Below, piece after piece: positions 26,320-35,074 of a stretch of 55,184 bases of DNA (the first letter of the stretch is position 1; the number at the start of each line of letters is the position of its first letter). The notes below the pieces were generated by a model, which searched no databases, was not told the DNA's origin, and was given only the letters and a program-made list of their open reading frames with translations. Location: positions 1-55,184 of the forward strand of contig CAYYJE010000002.1 of the NCBI GenBank assembly GCA_964472165.1, read 5' to 3'. Position numbers and translations under genes: made by a program. Source of the stretch: UBA1413 sp964472165 (lineage in GTDB: Bacteria > Bacteroidota > Bacteroidia > Bacteroidales > Prolixibacteraceae).

Positions 26320-27021
26320 TTAATCCCTGAATTTGTAGCCAATACCTTTGAGGGTTTTGATGTGATCGTTGCCGATCTTTTCCCTCAGCTTGCGGATATG
26401 CACGTCGATGGTCCGGTCGCCCACCACCACATTTTCACCCCATACCGAAAAGTAAATCTCTTCACGGGTGAATACCTTTCCCGGCTTGGAGACCAGCAAT
26501 GACAACAGTTCAAATTCTTTGCGCGGAAGGACCATCTCTTCGTTCCCGATTTTGACGAGGTACCGCTCTTTGTCGATTGTCAGGTTTCCAAATGACAAAG
26601 TATTTTCAGATACGGGAGCTTCTACCTCAATGGTGCCGGAGCTAAGGCGTTTCAGAAGGGCTTTGACCCTGCTAACCAACACTTTGGGCCGGATAGGTTT
26701 GGTGATATAATCGTCGGCACCAGCCTCAAATCCGGCAATCTGCGAGTAGTCTTCCCCCCGGGCAGTCAGAAAGGCTACCAGGGTATTCTGAAGCGAAGCT
26801 ATTTTCCTGATTTCTTCACAGGTGGTAATTCCGTCCATCTCCGGCATCATCAGGTCCAGCAAAATCAAATGCGGCTGGGTTTTTTCCGCCAGCTTTAATG
26901 CTTCCCTGCCATTGGTCGCAGTATACACGGTAAAACCCTCTTTCTCGAGATTGTAACTGATGAATTCCAAAATGTCAGGTTCATCATCCACCAACAGAAT
27001 CTTTGATTTTTCTTCACTCAT
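26320..27021 (-). CDS. OmpR/PhoB-type response regulator
   Basis: A 233-residue two-component regulator. The receiver domain (about 6-120) has the acidic pocket D12-D13, the phosphorylated Asp56 in LLDLMMPEMDG, the Thr in FLTARGED and the Lys in DDYITKPI. The C-terminal winged helix (about 135-233) is of the OmpR type (RKEFELLSLLVSKPGKVFTREE, DRTIDVHIRKLREKIG, IKTLKGIGYKF). The kinase gene lies 83 bases upstream on the same strand and a phosphate transporter is divergent from that, so a PhoB role is likely. It converges with rpoN. Other OmpR-family roles cannot be ruled out by motif alone. Confidence 0.92.
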   Translation of the reverse strand: MSEEKSKILLVDDEPDILEFISYNLEKEGFTVYTATNGREALKLAEKTQPHLILLDLMMPEMDGITTCEEIRKIASLQNTLVAFLTARGEDYSQIAGFEAGADDYITKPIRPKVLVSRVKALLKRLSSGTIEVEAPVSENTLSFGNLTIDKERYLVKIGNEEMVLPRKEFELLSLLVSKPGKVFTREEIYFSVWGENVVVGDRTIDVHIRKLREKIGNDHIKTLKGIGYKFRD

Positions 27022-27104
27022 AACTTCGTTTTTTGGTACTCAAATTTAATCCAATTGGCCGTATAATCATCTTAAAAAGGACAAATCGGTCAACCTTTGG
27101 TCAT

Positions 27105-28151
27105 TTATTTTGCCTTTTCAAGGGTGAAGGTAAAGGTGGTGCCCTCATCGGGCTTACTTTTTACGTTAATGGTCTGGTTGTGCGCTTCAATGATATGTTT
27201 GACGATCGACAATCCCAGCCCGGTACCTCCCTGTTCCCTGCTTCTCGATTTGTCGACCCGGAAAAACCGTTCAAAGACCCTCACCAGATCTTTTTTTTCC
27301 ATACCGATTCCATTGTCAGCCACCTCCACCATAATGTGTTCGTCCATATCGTAAAAACCAACCCTCACATATCCTTTTTTCTTTCCGTATTTGATCGCAT
27401 TGTTGATCAGGTTATTCAACACTTCGTTCATCCTTTTTTTGTCGGCATGCACATAAACCGGCCGGTCGGGTCGGATGGAAAATTCAAGGCTGATTTTTTG
27501 TTCGCCGGCTTTCATCTGTTCCATTTCAAAAACTTCATCGACCAGCTTTACGATGTCAAATTTTTCCATTCTCAGTTTAAGCTCTCCCGATTCCAGCTTG
27601 GTGATCGATTCGAGATCTTCCACAATGGAGATCATCCGGTTGATGCTGTTTTCGGTTCGCTGAAGGTACAGCTTATTGATTTTAGGATCATCAATTCCCC
27701 CTTCGAGAAGGGTGAGGATATATCCCTGGATATTAAAAATCGGTGTTTTCAATTCATGGGAAACATTCCCCACAAATTCCTTGCGGTATCTTTCCAGGTC
27801 TTTCAGCCGCTCTATCTCCTGCACCTGTATCTGGGCCCATGCCTCCACATCCGACTTCACTTCCGACAAGATATTGCTGCTTTTTCGGCCTGCTTTCTCC
27901 TGTTTCCTGGAGTCTGAAGGAAAGTCGAGGATGGTTTTGTAAACCGGCTTGATTTTGTCACGGATGTATTTTTTCAGGATAAACTGAAGAATAAAATAGG
28001 AAATGGCCATGAAAAGCAGCAATCCTGAAAGGATGATCCAAATTCCCGAATTGATATAGTACCCGGCCAGAACCATGAATCCCGAAAGAATTGTCAGAAC
28101 TATAGAAATGGTGAAAGCCAGTTGTCTTGAAGAATAGGTGTTCATGCGCAT
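27105..28151 (-). CDS. Sensor histidine kinase, PhoR-like
   Basis: A 348-residue membrane kinase. Two membrane segments near the N-terminus (LAFTISIVLTILSGFMVLA and IWIILSGLLLFMAISYFIL, about 10-55) are joined by only a few residues, so there is no real periplasmic sensor domain. HisKA follows with the phosphorylated His in GNVSHELKTPIFN, then HATPase boxes N (NNLINNAIKYG), G1 (VADNGIGM), F (RFFRVDKSRS) and G2 (GGTGLGLSIVKHI). PhoR kinases of this kind sense phosphate through the transporter, which fits the divergent PiT gene. Starts at 28151 or 28145 are possible. Confidence 0.92.
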   Translation of the reverse strand: MRMNTYSSRQLAFTISIVLTILSGFMVLAGYYINSGIWIILSGLLLFMAISYFILQFILKKYIRDKIKPVYKTILDFPSDSRKQEKAGRKSSNILSEVKSDVEAWAQIQVQEIERLKDLERYRKEFVGNVSHELKTPIFNIQGYILTLLEGGIDDPKINKLYLQRTENSINRMISIVEDLESITKLESGELKLRMEKFDIVKLVDEVFEMEQMKAGEQKISLEFSIRPDRPVYVHADKKRMNEVLNNLINNAIKYGKKKGYVRVGFYDMDEHIMVEVADNGIGMEKKDLVRVFERFFRVDKSRSREQGGTGLGLSIVKHIIEAHNQTINVKSKPDEGTTFTFTLEKAK

Positions 28152-28162
28152 TAAATGAAAGA

Positions 28163-28170
28163 CAAAAATA
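28163..28170 (-). promoter_or_regulatory. -7 promoter element of the histidine kinase gene
   Basis: Minus-strand TATTTTTG matches TAnnTTTG. The predicted start is only a few bases before the first ATG, so the leader would be very short, favouring the second ATG at 28145 or leaderless initiation. Confidence 0.45.
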
Positions 28171-28202
28171 GGGAAATATCTTACATGCTGACTGATAGTA
28201 AA

Positions 28203-28242
28203 TTGATGATTTGTTAATGTTTATTTAATGTTTTTTGTCAGG
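28203..28242 (+). promoter_or_regulatory. Candidate Pho box: 7-bp direct repeats every 11 bp
   Basis: TTAATGT at 28214-28220 and again at 28225-28231 are separated by four bases (TTAT), an 11-bp period. A weaker third unit TTGATGA lies 11 bases earlier (28203), and TGTCAGG at the next step (28236) is only loosely similar. PhoB/PhoP boxes of other bacteria also use about 7-bp (or 6-bp) repeats with an 11-bp period. The repeats lie just upstream of the PiT -7 element, beside genes for a PhoB-like regulator. Confidence 0.55.
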
Positions 28243-28262
28243 AACGGAAGAATCATAATTTC

Positions 28263-28270
28263 TACTTTTG
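28263..28270 (+). promoter_or_regulatory. -7 promoter element of the PiT transporter gene
   Basis: TACTTTTG matches TAnnTTTG exactly, 22 bases before the ATG at 28293. A TTTG at 28234-28237 could be the -33 box, with a somewhat long gap of 25 bases. Confidence 0.6.
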
Positions 28271-28292
28271 CTGCAAATTAAGAAATGCTTGC

Positions 28293-30557
28293 ATGGAAAA
28301 TTTTTACCTGTTACTGGTTGTCATTCTGTTTGCCCTGGCTTTATCCGATCTGGTTGTCGGGGTAAGCAATGATGCCGTCAACTTTCTCAATTCCGCCATC
28401 GGATCAAAAGCGGCTCCCAAATGGGCGATTTTCTCACTGGCAGCTTTAGGTGTATTTATCGGTGCAACCTTTTCAACGGGAATGATGGAGGTTGCCCGAA
28501 AGGGGGTTTTTCACCCCGATATGTTTGCTTTCTCAGAAATTATGATTCTCTTTCTGGCGGTGATGCTTACCGATGTCATCCTCCTCGACACCTTTAATTC
28601 GCTGGGTCTGCCTACATCCACAACTGTATCGCTTGTCTTTGAACTGCTTGGTTCAGCAGTGGCGGTATCGCTTGTGAAGATCCGGAACCTGGGGGGGACT
28701 TTTGCCGACCTCGCACAATATGTCAATACAGGGAAAGCACTCGCGATTATCACCGGGATTCTGGTTTCCATAATAATTGCTTTCACATTTGGTACGCTGA
28801 TCCAGTATCTGGCACGCCTGGTCTTTACCTTCAAGTACCGCCGTAAACTGCAGTATCTTGGATCGGCTTTCGGTGGTATTGCCATTACACTGATCAGTTA
28901 CTTTATCCTCATCAAGGGAATCGACGGCAGTTCCTTCGCGACCCTGCCCGTGGGCCATTCCGGAATTCCGCTTAGTGAATGGATCGCATCGCATACAGGA
29001 ATGTTGTTAATGGTGAGTCTTGCCGGGTGGACCATCCTCCTTCAGGCGCTCTATTGGTTGTTGAAAATCGACATTCTGAAAATTGTAGTATTGGCTGGTA
29101 CGTTTGCACTGGCCATGGCCTTCGCAGGAAACGACCTGGTGAATTTCATCGGGGTACCTATTGCGGGATTCAATTCTTTCCAGGCCTGGCAGGCCTCGGG
29201 TGGAGTGGCTCCGGGAGATTTTAAAATGGACATGTTGCTGGGCGACGTGGAAACCCCCTTTCTGTTTCTGGCTATTTCTGGATTGGTCATGATCATTACC
29301 CTGGTCACCAGCAAAAAGGCGCAGGCGGTGGTTGAAACCGGCATTAACCTGGGGCGCCAGTCCGAAGGGGTGGAAAAATTCGGATCTTCGGCCATTGCCC
29401 GGGCTTTGGTCAGAAGTTCGGTCAGAATCAACAAAAAGGTGAAAAGGCGTCTGCCGGAAAGAATGAATAAATTCATCATGAACCGGTTTGTTCCGGTTGA
29501 CCTGATTGACGATCCGAACGCTCCTGCTTTTGACAAGTTGCGTGCTTCTATCAACCTGGTAGTGGCCAGCAGCCTGATCGCTTTTGGCACCTCTCTTAAA
29601 TTGCCGTTGTCGACAACCTATGTGACTTTTATGGTCGCGATGGGGACCTCACTGGCTGACCGTGCCTGGGGGCGGGAAAGTGCAGTCTACCGGGTTTCAG
29701 GCGTTTTTGCAGTGGTGGGAGGCTGGTTCCTTACAGCCATCGTAGCTTTTACCGTGAGTGCCCTTATGGCCTGGATTATCAGCGCAGGAGGAATGCCTGT
29801 AATCGTCGGACTTATCCTTCTTGCCATCTTCCTGGTTATCCGCACACACATTCTTTTCCGCCGGCGTACCCGGAAATTGCCCGAAGATGAAGAACTGATC
29901 AGTGAGGTCGACGGGTCTTTAAAGCGGATCGAAAAGTGTACCAGTCAGGTGGTCAAAACCATCATTTCCTCCAACAAAATCTTCTCTTTTGCCCTCGAAA
30001 GCTTTCTCCAGGAGGATGTCAGTCATATGCGTGAATCCATGGAAATGAACAACCTCCTGAACGCAAAAACCAAAAAGCAAAAGAATAAGGTCATCCAGAC
30101 CATCTCCAAGATGAAAAGAGTGGATGTGGATGCAGGTTATTTCTACATCCAGGTGATCGACTACCAGCGGGAAATCGCCCATTCCCTCAACTTCCTTGTG
30201 GAACCCCTCAAAGAACATCTGGAGAACCAGCATAAACCCTTTACAGAATCACAAAGCATCGAAATCCGTCACCTGGTTTCTGAAGTGGACGAATTTTTCA
30301 ACCTGGCCATCCACATCGTCAAGGAAGGAAAATTCGATTCCATTGACGAACTGGTTGCCCAAAGAGTGAGAATTGCCGGAATCCTGTATGAGATCGAAAA
30401 GGACCAGGTGAAACGAATCAAGGAAAAGGAGGTAAACACCCGGAATTCATTGCTCTTCTTTAAAGCCCTTACGGAAACAAAAAATATGCTCCTCCATTCT
30501 GTGAACCTGATTAAGTCGTACCGCGATTTTATTCTTGCGAATGAAAAATCAATCTGA
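28293..30557 (+). CDS. PiT-family inorganic phosphate transporter with PhoU-like C-terminal domain
   Basis: A secondary phosphate permease of 754 residues. The two inverted PiT signatures are visible: VGVSNDAVNFLNSAIGS near residue 25 and AFAGNDLVNFIGVPIAG near 280. About ten to eleven membrane helices fill residues 1-530. After the basic stretch LFRRRTRKLPEDEE comes a soluble region of about 210 residues (IEKCTSQVVKTIISSNKIF to the end) that is all helical and resembles a PhoU domain, so the protein combines transport with a cytoplasmic regulatory piece. The divergent PhoBR-like genes support phosphate and not sulfate as substrate. A strong terminator follows. Confidence 0.92.
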   Translation: MENFYLLLVVILFALALSDLVVGVSNDAVNFLNSAIGSKAAPKWAIFSLAALGVFIGATFSTGMMEVARKGVFHPDMFAFSEIMILFLAVMLTDVILLDTFNSLGLPTSTTVSLVFELLGSAVAVSLVKIRNLGGTFADLAQYVNTGKALAIITGILVSIIIAFTFGTLIQYLARLVFTFKYRRKLQYLGSAFGGIAITLISYFILIKGIDGSSFATLPVGHSGIPLSEWIASHTGMLLMVSLAGWTILLQALYWLLKIDILKIVVLAGTFALAMAFAGNDLVNFIGVPIAGFNSFQAWQASGGVAPGDFKMDMLLGDVETPFLFLAISGLVMIITLVTSKKAQAVVETGINLGRQSEGVEKFGSSAIARALVRSSVRINKKVKRRLPERMNKFIMNRFVPVDLIDDPNAPAFDKLRASINLVVASSLIAFGTSLKLPLSTTYVTFMVAMGTSLADRAWGRESAVYRVSGVFAVVGGWFLTAIVAFTVSALMAWIISAGGMPVIVGLILLAIFLVIRTHILFRRRTRKLPEDEELISEVDGSLKRIEKCTSQVVKTIISSNKIFSFALESFLQEDVSHMRESMEMNNLLNAKTKKQKNKVIQTISKMKRVDVDAGYFYIQVIDYQREIAHSLNFLVEPLKEHLENQHKPFTESQSIEIRHLVSEVDEFFNLAIHIVKEGKFDSIDELVAQRVRIAGILYEIEKDQVKRIKEKEVNTRNSLLFFKALTETKNMLLHSVNLIKSYRDFILANEKSI

Positions 30558-30599
30558 TTTTTGTTTTTCTATCGGATCATTCTAAAGTTCAAAAAGAGG

Positions 30600-30645
30600 A
30601 TGTCTGCGAACCGGTATTTCACCCCGGTTTGCAGACATTTTTATT
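30600..30645 (+). terminator. Rho-independent terminator after the PiT gene
   Basis: ATGTCTGCGAACCGG (30600-30614) pairs with CCGGTTTGCAGACAT (30624-30638) with one G-U pair and a 9-base loop, followed by TTTTATT. It separates the PiT gene from the DUF2147 gene. Confidence 0.85.
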
Positions 30646-30717
30646 GACAAAAGTTCACGCCGGTTCAAATGTGCTATTTTAGCAGCACATCGTAAGAACT
30701 GATTTAAATTGTAAAAA

Positions 30718-31158
30718 ATGAAAAAAGCAGGTTTGGTTGTTTTATTGATATTACTGGCTTGTACCGGTTTTGCCCAGAATGCGGATGCCATTGCCGGCAT
30801 TTGGTGGAATGATGAGAAGACCACAAAGATTAAAGTGGAAAAGAAGGATGGGAAATACATCGGTACCATTGTGTACATGATTCCTGAAAAGTACGTGAAC
30901 GGGAAATCTCCTGTCGATGACAAAAATCCCGATCCGGCGCTTCAGAAACGTCCCGTGGTAGGGTTACAGATTCTGTCCGGATTTGTGTACAATGCATCCA
31001 AAAAAGAGTGGGCTGGCGGCAGGATTTATGATCCCAAGTCAGGAAAGACCTACGACTGTTTTGCCAGAATGGATGGTGATGTACTGAAACTGAAGGGATT
31101 TGTGGCCGGTATGCGTTGGTTGGGCCGTGAATCGGAATGGTACAAAACCACCCTTTGA
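30718..31158 (+). CDS. DUF2147 exported protein
   Basis: 146 residues. The start MKKAGLVVLLILLACTGFAQ is a signal peptide, probably cleaved after GFA. The mature part opens with DAIAGIWWNDEKTTKIKVEKKDGKYIGTIVYM, the DUF2147 hallmark, a lipocalin-like beta barrel start. The end FVAGMRWLGRESEWYK is also family-typical. Function is unknown; members are periplasmic or surface proteins. It is a single-gene unit between the PiT terminator and the convergent radical SAM gene, only seven bases from the end of the latter. Confidence 0.88.
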   Translation: MKKAGLVVLLILLACTGFAQNADAIAGIWWNDEKTTKIKVEKKDGKYIGTIVYMIPEKYVNGKSPVDDKNPDPALQKRPVVGLQILSGFVYNASKKEWAGGRIYDPKSGKTYDCFARMDGDVLKLKGFVAGMRWLGRESEWYKTTL

Positions 31159-31165
31159 TCCGGTT

Positions 31166-31945
31166 TTATCCCGACACCCGGACGCTGAATCCTTCGGATT
31201 CCGCCCTGCGAGCAATTTTCTTCAACGCTGTTACCGGAACTTTCTCAAGGGTATCAACGGGCGTATCCCTGGCAATGGTATAGATCATCACCATGGACGG
31301 TTTGATCTTTTTCAGCAATTCCAGCCAGGCTTCGATTTCGTGGGGCAGTGTATTGTCAACCGCTGTTCCCTGGTAGCTCCCCCTGATGAACATGGTCTGA
31401 ATGATTACCTTTCCATTGAAGGCAATCAGCTGTTGTACAACTTCATCCAGGCTGAATTGGCTGTTGGGACAGTCCAACAGTCTGATGGTCTCTTCAAAGG
31501 CTGAATCCAGCTTCTGGATATTGTTGTCAACTTTGAGCAGGGCAGAAAAAATACCGGGGCGGTGAAGCATGGTTGCATTGGAAAGCACCGCGATGCGTGC
31601 TTCGGGTGACCATTTCTCCCTCAGTTCAAGGGTATCGTCGACAATGCCGGCAAAATCAGGATGGAGGGTTGGTTCTCCGTTGCCTGCAAAGGTGATCACA
31701 TCGGGAAGCCTTTCCTCCTGTGCCATTGTTTGGAGTTTCTTCTCGAGTTCCGATTTCACTTCTTCCCTGGAAGGCAAACCTCCCTTGCTGCTCCTTTTAC
31801 GGGGATTCCTGCCGCATTCGCAATAGATGCAATCAAAAGAGCAGATCTTTGAATCTGCAGGTAACAGGTTGATTCCCAGTGAAACACCCAGCCTGCGGCT
31901 GATGACGGGACCGAAAATGATTTTGTCAAACAGAAAGGTGGCCAT
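31166..31945 (-). CDS. Radical SAM protein (COG0731-like)
   Basis: 259 residues. The radical SAM cluster motif is CSFDCIYC (CxxxCxxC) at about residues 35-42, and SAM-binding follows as TFAGNGEPTLHPDF. The N-terminal FGPVISRRLGVSLGINLLP and the downstream GSYQGTAVDN and MVMIYTIARDTP are typical of the COG0731 Fe-S oxidoreductases, whose substrate is not established in bacteria. The ATG at 31945 is preferred to a TTG at 31951. It is the last gene of a leftward cluster, 25 bases after the amidohydrolase. No second Fe-S motif is visible, so a single 4Fe-4S cluster is expected. Confidence 0.9.
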   Translation of the reverse strand: MATFLFDKIIFGPVISRRLGVSLGINLLPADSKICSFDCIYCECGRNPRKRSSKGGLPSREEVKSELEKKLQTMAQEERLPDVITFAGNGEPTLHPDFAGIVDDTLELREKWSPEARIAVLSNATMLHRPGIFSALLKVDNNIQKLDSAFEETIRLLDCPNSQFSLDEVVQQLIAFNGKVIIQTMFIRGSYQGTAVDNTLPHEIEAWLELLKKIKPSMVMIYTIARDTPVDTLEKVPVTALKKIARRAESEGFSVRVSG

Positions 31946-31976
31946 ATTCAAAATTTCGGTACAAAGATAGCAAAGA

Positions 31977-33170
31977 TCAGACGAGCCTGAGGGCCCGGCT
32001 GCCGGAAGTCAGGACTGGTTTTTCCGGATCAGTTCCGGTGATCAGGACGATACCGGGTTTTTTCCCTGTTACCAAAGTTCCCACAAGGTGATCCAGTTTT
32101 AAGGCCATGGCACCGTTGTGGCAACCCCAGGAAAGCAACTCTTCGAACGGGATCTCCGGAAAGTTCAGGTGAAGGGTCTTCATCTCCTCAAAAACAGAAA
32201 GTGAATAATTTGAAGCCAGACTGTCGGTACCCAGGCACAACGGAAGTCTCCCGGTTCTGAAAAGTCCGACCGGAGGAAGATGGTTCCCGATATACAAATT
32301 GGAGTTGGGACACAACACAAGCCAGGTGTTGCGATAAGGTCTGATCTGGTCAATTACACGGAGGTCGTCGCTGCTCATAAAGGTATTGTGCACCAGCAAG
32401 AGAGGTTTTTTTGCTGGAAGTTTAGGCAGGCAGGAAACCGGCGGGGTTTTTCCCGGAGGATGCCAGTACGAAGTCTCCAGTCCCAGGTTTTTCTGCAGGT
32501 GTTCCAGAATAGGACCGGTTCCGTCGCGGTAAAACCGGTTTTCATCATCGCTTTCCTGGTTGTGGATGGAAAGAATACGGCTTTCAACTTCGCTGAGTCC
32601 TGCAATCAGTGAAAACAACTTGTCGCTGACTGAATAGGGTGAGTGGGGAACAATGGAAGCCGGCAATCCCAGGTCATTAAAGGTGTGCCTGGTCTGTATG
32701 GCCGACTTCATTGCCTTCTCAGCCCTTAAGGGGTGAAAGCCGAAAACTTCGACAAAGGTGTGCCAGGCAATACTGCTTTTCGATTTGATGGTGGCAGTCA
32801 GGGTGTTGTTGGAGACATCACCTGCGGCCACGGTTCCTCCAAGCGCCATCTCCCGTTCTGCTTCTTCGGCAGCAAGAAGTATCTCCTCTTCAGGAGCATT
32901 TCTTTTGTGGTTGATTTCACCGATAAAGTGAGGAATGCCGCGGTGCGAGGCAATTTTCCCCCTGAGGTGCGACAATTCAAGGTGGCAGTGGCAATTGACG
33001 AATCCCGGAACAAGGATCCCCTGGTAATGTTCTGTTGTTTCCTGCCCTGTCCGCTCAGCGCCGCCCTCCGATATGCCGGTGATCGTACCTGTATTGTCAA
33101 CCGTGATCACCCCGTTGACAAGGGGTGGACCTGCAAGGGTGAAAATCCGGCTTGCTGATATTCTTCTCAC
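31977..33170 (-). CDS. Amidohydrolase (SsnA/Atz-TRZ type; possible aminodeoxyfutalosine deaminase)
   Basis: A 397-residue metal-dependent deaminase or amidohydrolase. Metal and catalytic residues are visible in HCHLELSHLRG (HxH plus Glu), SIHNQESDDE, VHNTFM and GTDSLASN (Asp). Some Bacteroidota proteins of this kind deaminate 6-amino-6-deoxyfutalosine in menaquinone synthesis, and the HLELSHL stretch fits that idea, but no mqn genes are nearby, so the assignment stays open. The start is GTG at 33170, overlapping the DUF4296 stop as GTGA, which indicates translational coupling. Confidence 0.85.
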   Translation of the reverse strand: MRRISASRIFTLAGPPLVNGVITVDNTGTITGISEGGAERTGQETTEHYQGILVPGFVNCHCHLELSHLRGKIASHRGIPHFIGEINHKRNAPEEEILLAAEEAEREMALGGTVAAGDVSNNTLTATIKSKSSIAWHTFVEVFGFHPLRAEKAMKSAIQTRHTFNDLGLPASIVPHSPYSVSDKLFSLIAGLSEVESRILSIHNQESDDENRFYRDGTGPILEHLQKNLGLETSYWHPPGKTPPVSCLPKLPAKKPLLLVHNTFMSSDDLRVIDQIRPYRNTWLVLCPNSNLYIGNHLPPVGLFRTGRLPLCLGTDSLASNYSLSVFEEMKTLHLNFPEIPFEELLSWGCHNGAMALKLDHLVGTLVTGKKPGIVLITGTDPEKPVLTSGSRALRLV

Positions 33171-33559
33171 TCTACTGTTTTATTTCCGATATCGACAGGC
33201 GACTGCTCCTTTTCTTCCAGCTTTTGTTGCATCTGTGTCAGCCGGTTAACCACCCTCGTGTAGATCTTTTCGAATTCCTTGGGTTTGCGGGAATAATAAA
33301 TCAGCGATTGTTCAAAGGTAGAGTCGGCCACATCATGTTTTTTCAGTACCGAATAATAAAAATCCGATTCGGTATAGCGGCTCAGTTCCTCGGTGGTGTA
33401 TCTTTTGGCCTGGAAAACCGCCTCCGCCAGATGGATGTCGGTCAGCATTTCGATCATGTCGTCGCGCGACACCAGTTTATTGGGTTTCGGGACGACCGGA
33501 TCGGAACATGCCAATGCCGTCAGAAGCAAAATTGCCAGAAATGGGCTGCCTTTTTTCAT
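33167..33559 (-). CDS. DUF4296 lipoprotein
   Basis: 130 residues. The signal MKKGSPFLAILLLTALAC ends with lipobox LALAC-like residues and the mature lipoprotein begins at the Cys (C-SDPVVPKPNKL). The body RDDMIEMLTDIHLAEAVFQAK, followed by DFYYSVLKKHDVADSTFEQSLIYYSRKP, is the DUF4296 pattern, found only in Bacteroidota; function unknown. The overlap of its stop with the amidohydrolase start and a 93-base gap after radA place it in the rfaE2-radA-DUF4296-amidohydrolase-radical SAM cluster. Confidence 0.87.
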   Translation of the reverse strand: MKKGSPFLAILLLTALACSDPVVPKPNKLVSRDDMIEMLTDIHLAEAVFQAKRYTTEELSRYTESDFYYSVLKKHDVADSTFEQSLIYYSRKPKEFEKIYTRVVNRLTQMQQKLEEKEQSPVDIGNKTVE

Positions 33560-33652
33560 GAACTGACCGGAAATTAATAAGCTCCAAAATTACACATTTC
33601 CCTGGTTTCTGGTATCTTTTTCCGCCGGTTTCAGGTTTGGGAGAAAACAGGA

Positions 33653-35011
33653 TTACCGGAACAATTTTTTAAAGACATCTTCAACCCTGGCCACTTTAAT
33701 GATTTCAAGACTGAAAGCCGTCGCGTCAAAACCTTGGTTCCCCCGGGGAATGAAAATCCTCTGGAATCCGAGACGTGCGGCTTCGGCCACCCTTTGTTCA
33801 ATTCTGCTGACTGCCCTGACCTCACCGGTGAGGCCCGCTTCACCGGTAAAGCAGTCGTGAGGCCCCACAGCCAGGTCGAGATTGGAGGAGAGAATCGAAA
33901 CCAGTACAGCCAGGTCGGTTGCCGGATCACTGATTTTCAGACCTCCGGCTACGTTAAGAAAAACATCTCTGGCAATCAGCTTGAAGCCGGCTCTCTTTTC
34001 GAGAACAGCCAGGAGCATATTCAGTCGACGGAGGTCAAATCCCGTGGAAGAACGCTGAGGCATTCCATAAGCTGCAGAGCTTACGAGCGCTTGTATTTCA
34101 ATTAAAAAAGGTCTGATTCCTTCGATGGTGGCCGCGATAGCTGTGCCGCTTACCGGGTCATTTCCTGTGGAAATCAGGTGAGCTGAAGGATTTTCAATTT
34201 CTACCAACCCGTTTTGGCGCATTTCAAAAATTCCCAGTTCTGAGGTGGATCCGAATCTGTTTTTGGTGGAACGCAGGATCCGGAACAGGTGGTGGGTATC
34301 TCCTTCAAACTGGATGACGGTATCCACAATATGTTCCAGCACTTTGGGACCTGCCAGGTTTCCCTCCTTGTTGATGTGGCCGATCAGGATCACAGCCGTA
34401 TGGTTTTTCTTGGCATATTTGAGGATGGCGGAGGTGCATTCCCTGACCTGGGTAACCGATCCCGGCGATGATTCGACACGCTCAGTTGAAATGGTCTGAA
34501 TGGAATCCACGATCAGGATGTCGGGTTTTTCCTGCTCCATGATTGCCAGGAGTGATTCGAGTGAGGTTTCACAGAGAAAGAGGCATTCCCGGCTTGTCAG
34601 TTTTAACCGGGTTGCCCTTAGCTTGATTTGCTGAAGGCTCTCCTCCCCTGAGGCATAGATGATTTTTTTTTCTTTCAGGGTTAAAGCCAGTTGCAGTACC
34701 AGGGTGGATTTCCCGATACCGGGTTCACCCCCGATCAGCACCATGGATCCCGGAACTATTCCGCCGCCCAGCACCCTGTTGAATTCAGAAATTCCCGTGT
34801 TGATGCGTGTAAAGTTGGCAGCTGATATATCTTCCAGCTTCAGGGGTCTGTTCTCTCCGGGCAGGAAAGGGACAGCTGCGGATTTGGATGCCGTGGCGAT
34901 GATCTCCTCCACATAGGTATTCCACTGGTTGCAGGAAGGACATTTCCCGATCCATTTGGGTGATTCTGCACCACAATTCTGACAGATAAAGATGGTTTTA
35001 AGTTTTACCAT
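33653..35011 (-). CDS. radA: DNA repair protein RadA
   Basis: A RecA-like helicase that helps branch migration in recombination repair. 452 residues. The N-terminal zinc finger uses C10, C13, C24 and C27 (ICQNCGAESPKWIGKCPSC). Walker A is GGEPGIGKST near residue 93, Walker B is DILIVDSIQT, and the RadA-specific KNRFG motif is present as KNRFGSTSE near residue 250. The C-terminal Lon-protease-like domain (from about ISDPATDLAVLVSILSS) completes the normal length. It lies 63 bases after rfaE2 on the same strand. Confidence 0.97.
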   Translation of the reverse strand: MVKLKTIFICQNCGAESPKWIGKCPSCNQWNTYVEEIIATASKSAAVPFLPGENRPLKLEDISAANFTRINTGISEFNRVLGGGIVPGSMVLIGGEPGIGKSTLVLQLALTLKEKKIIYASGEESLQQIKLRATRLKLTSRECLFLCETSLESLLAIMEQEKPDILIVDSIQTISTERVESSPGSVTQVRECTSAILKYAKKNHTAVILIGHINKEGNLAGPKVLEHIVDTVIQFEGDTHHLFRILRSTKNRFGSTSELGIFEMRQNGLVEIENPSAHLISTGNDPVSGTAIAATIEGIRPFLIEIQALVSSAAYGMPQRSSTGFDLRRLNMLLAVLEKRAGFKLIARDVFLNVAGGLKISDPATDLAVLVSILSSNLDLAVGPHDCFTGEAGLTGEVRAVSRIEQRVAEAARLGFQRIFIPRGNQGFDATAFSLEIIKVARVEDVFKKLFR

Positions 35012-35074
35012 GGATTCCTGGTTAACTGATTAGTGGAAGATGACAACTGAAAATGAGTCTGACAGGATCACGAT

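Noticed and set aside
27033..27917. Plus-strand frame of 294 residues, rich in Phe and His
   Set aside because: It is opposite the histidine kinase with all its boxes intact; the skewed Phe/His content is typical of an antisense frame.
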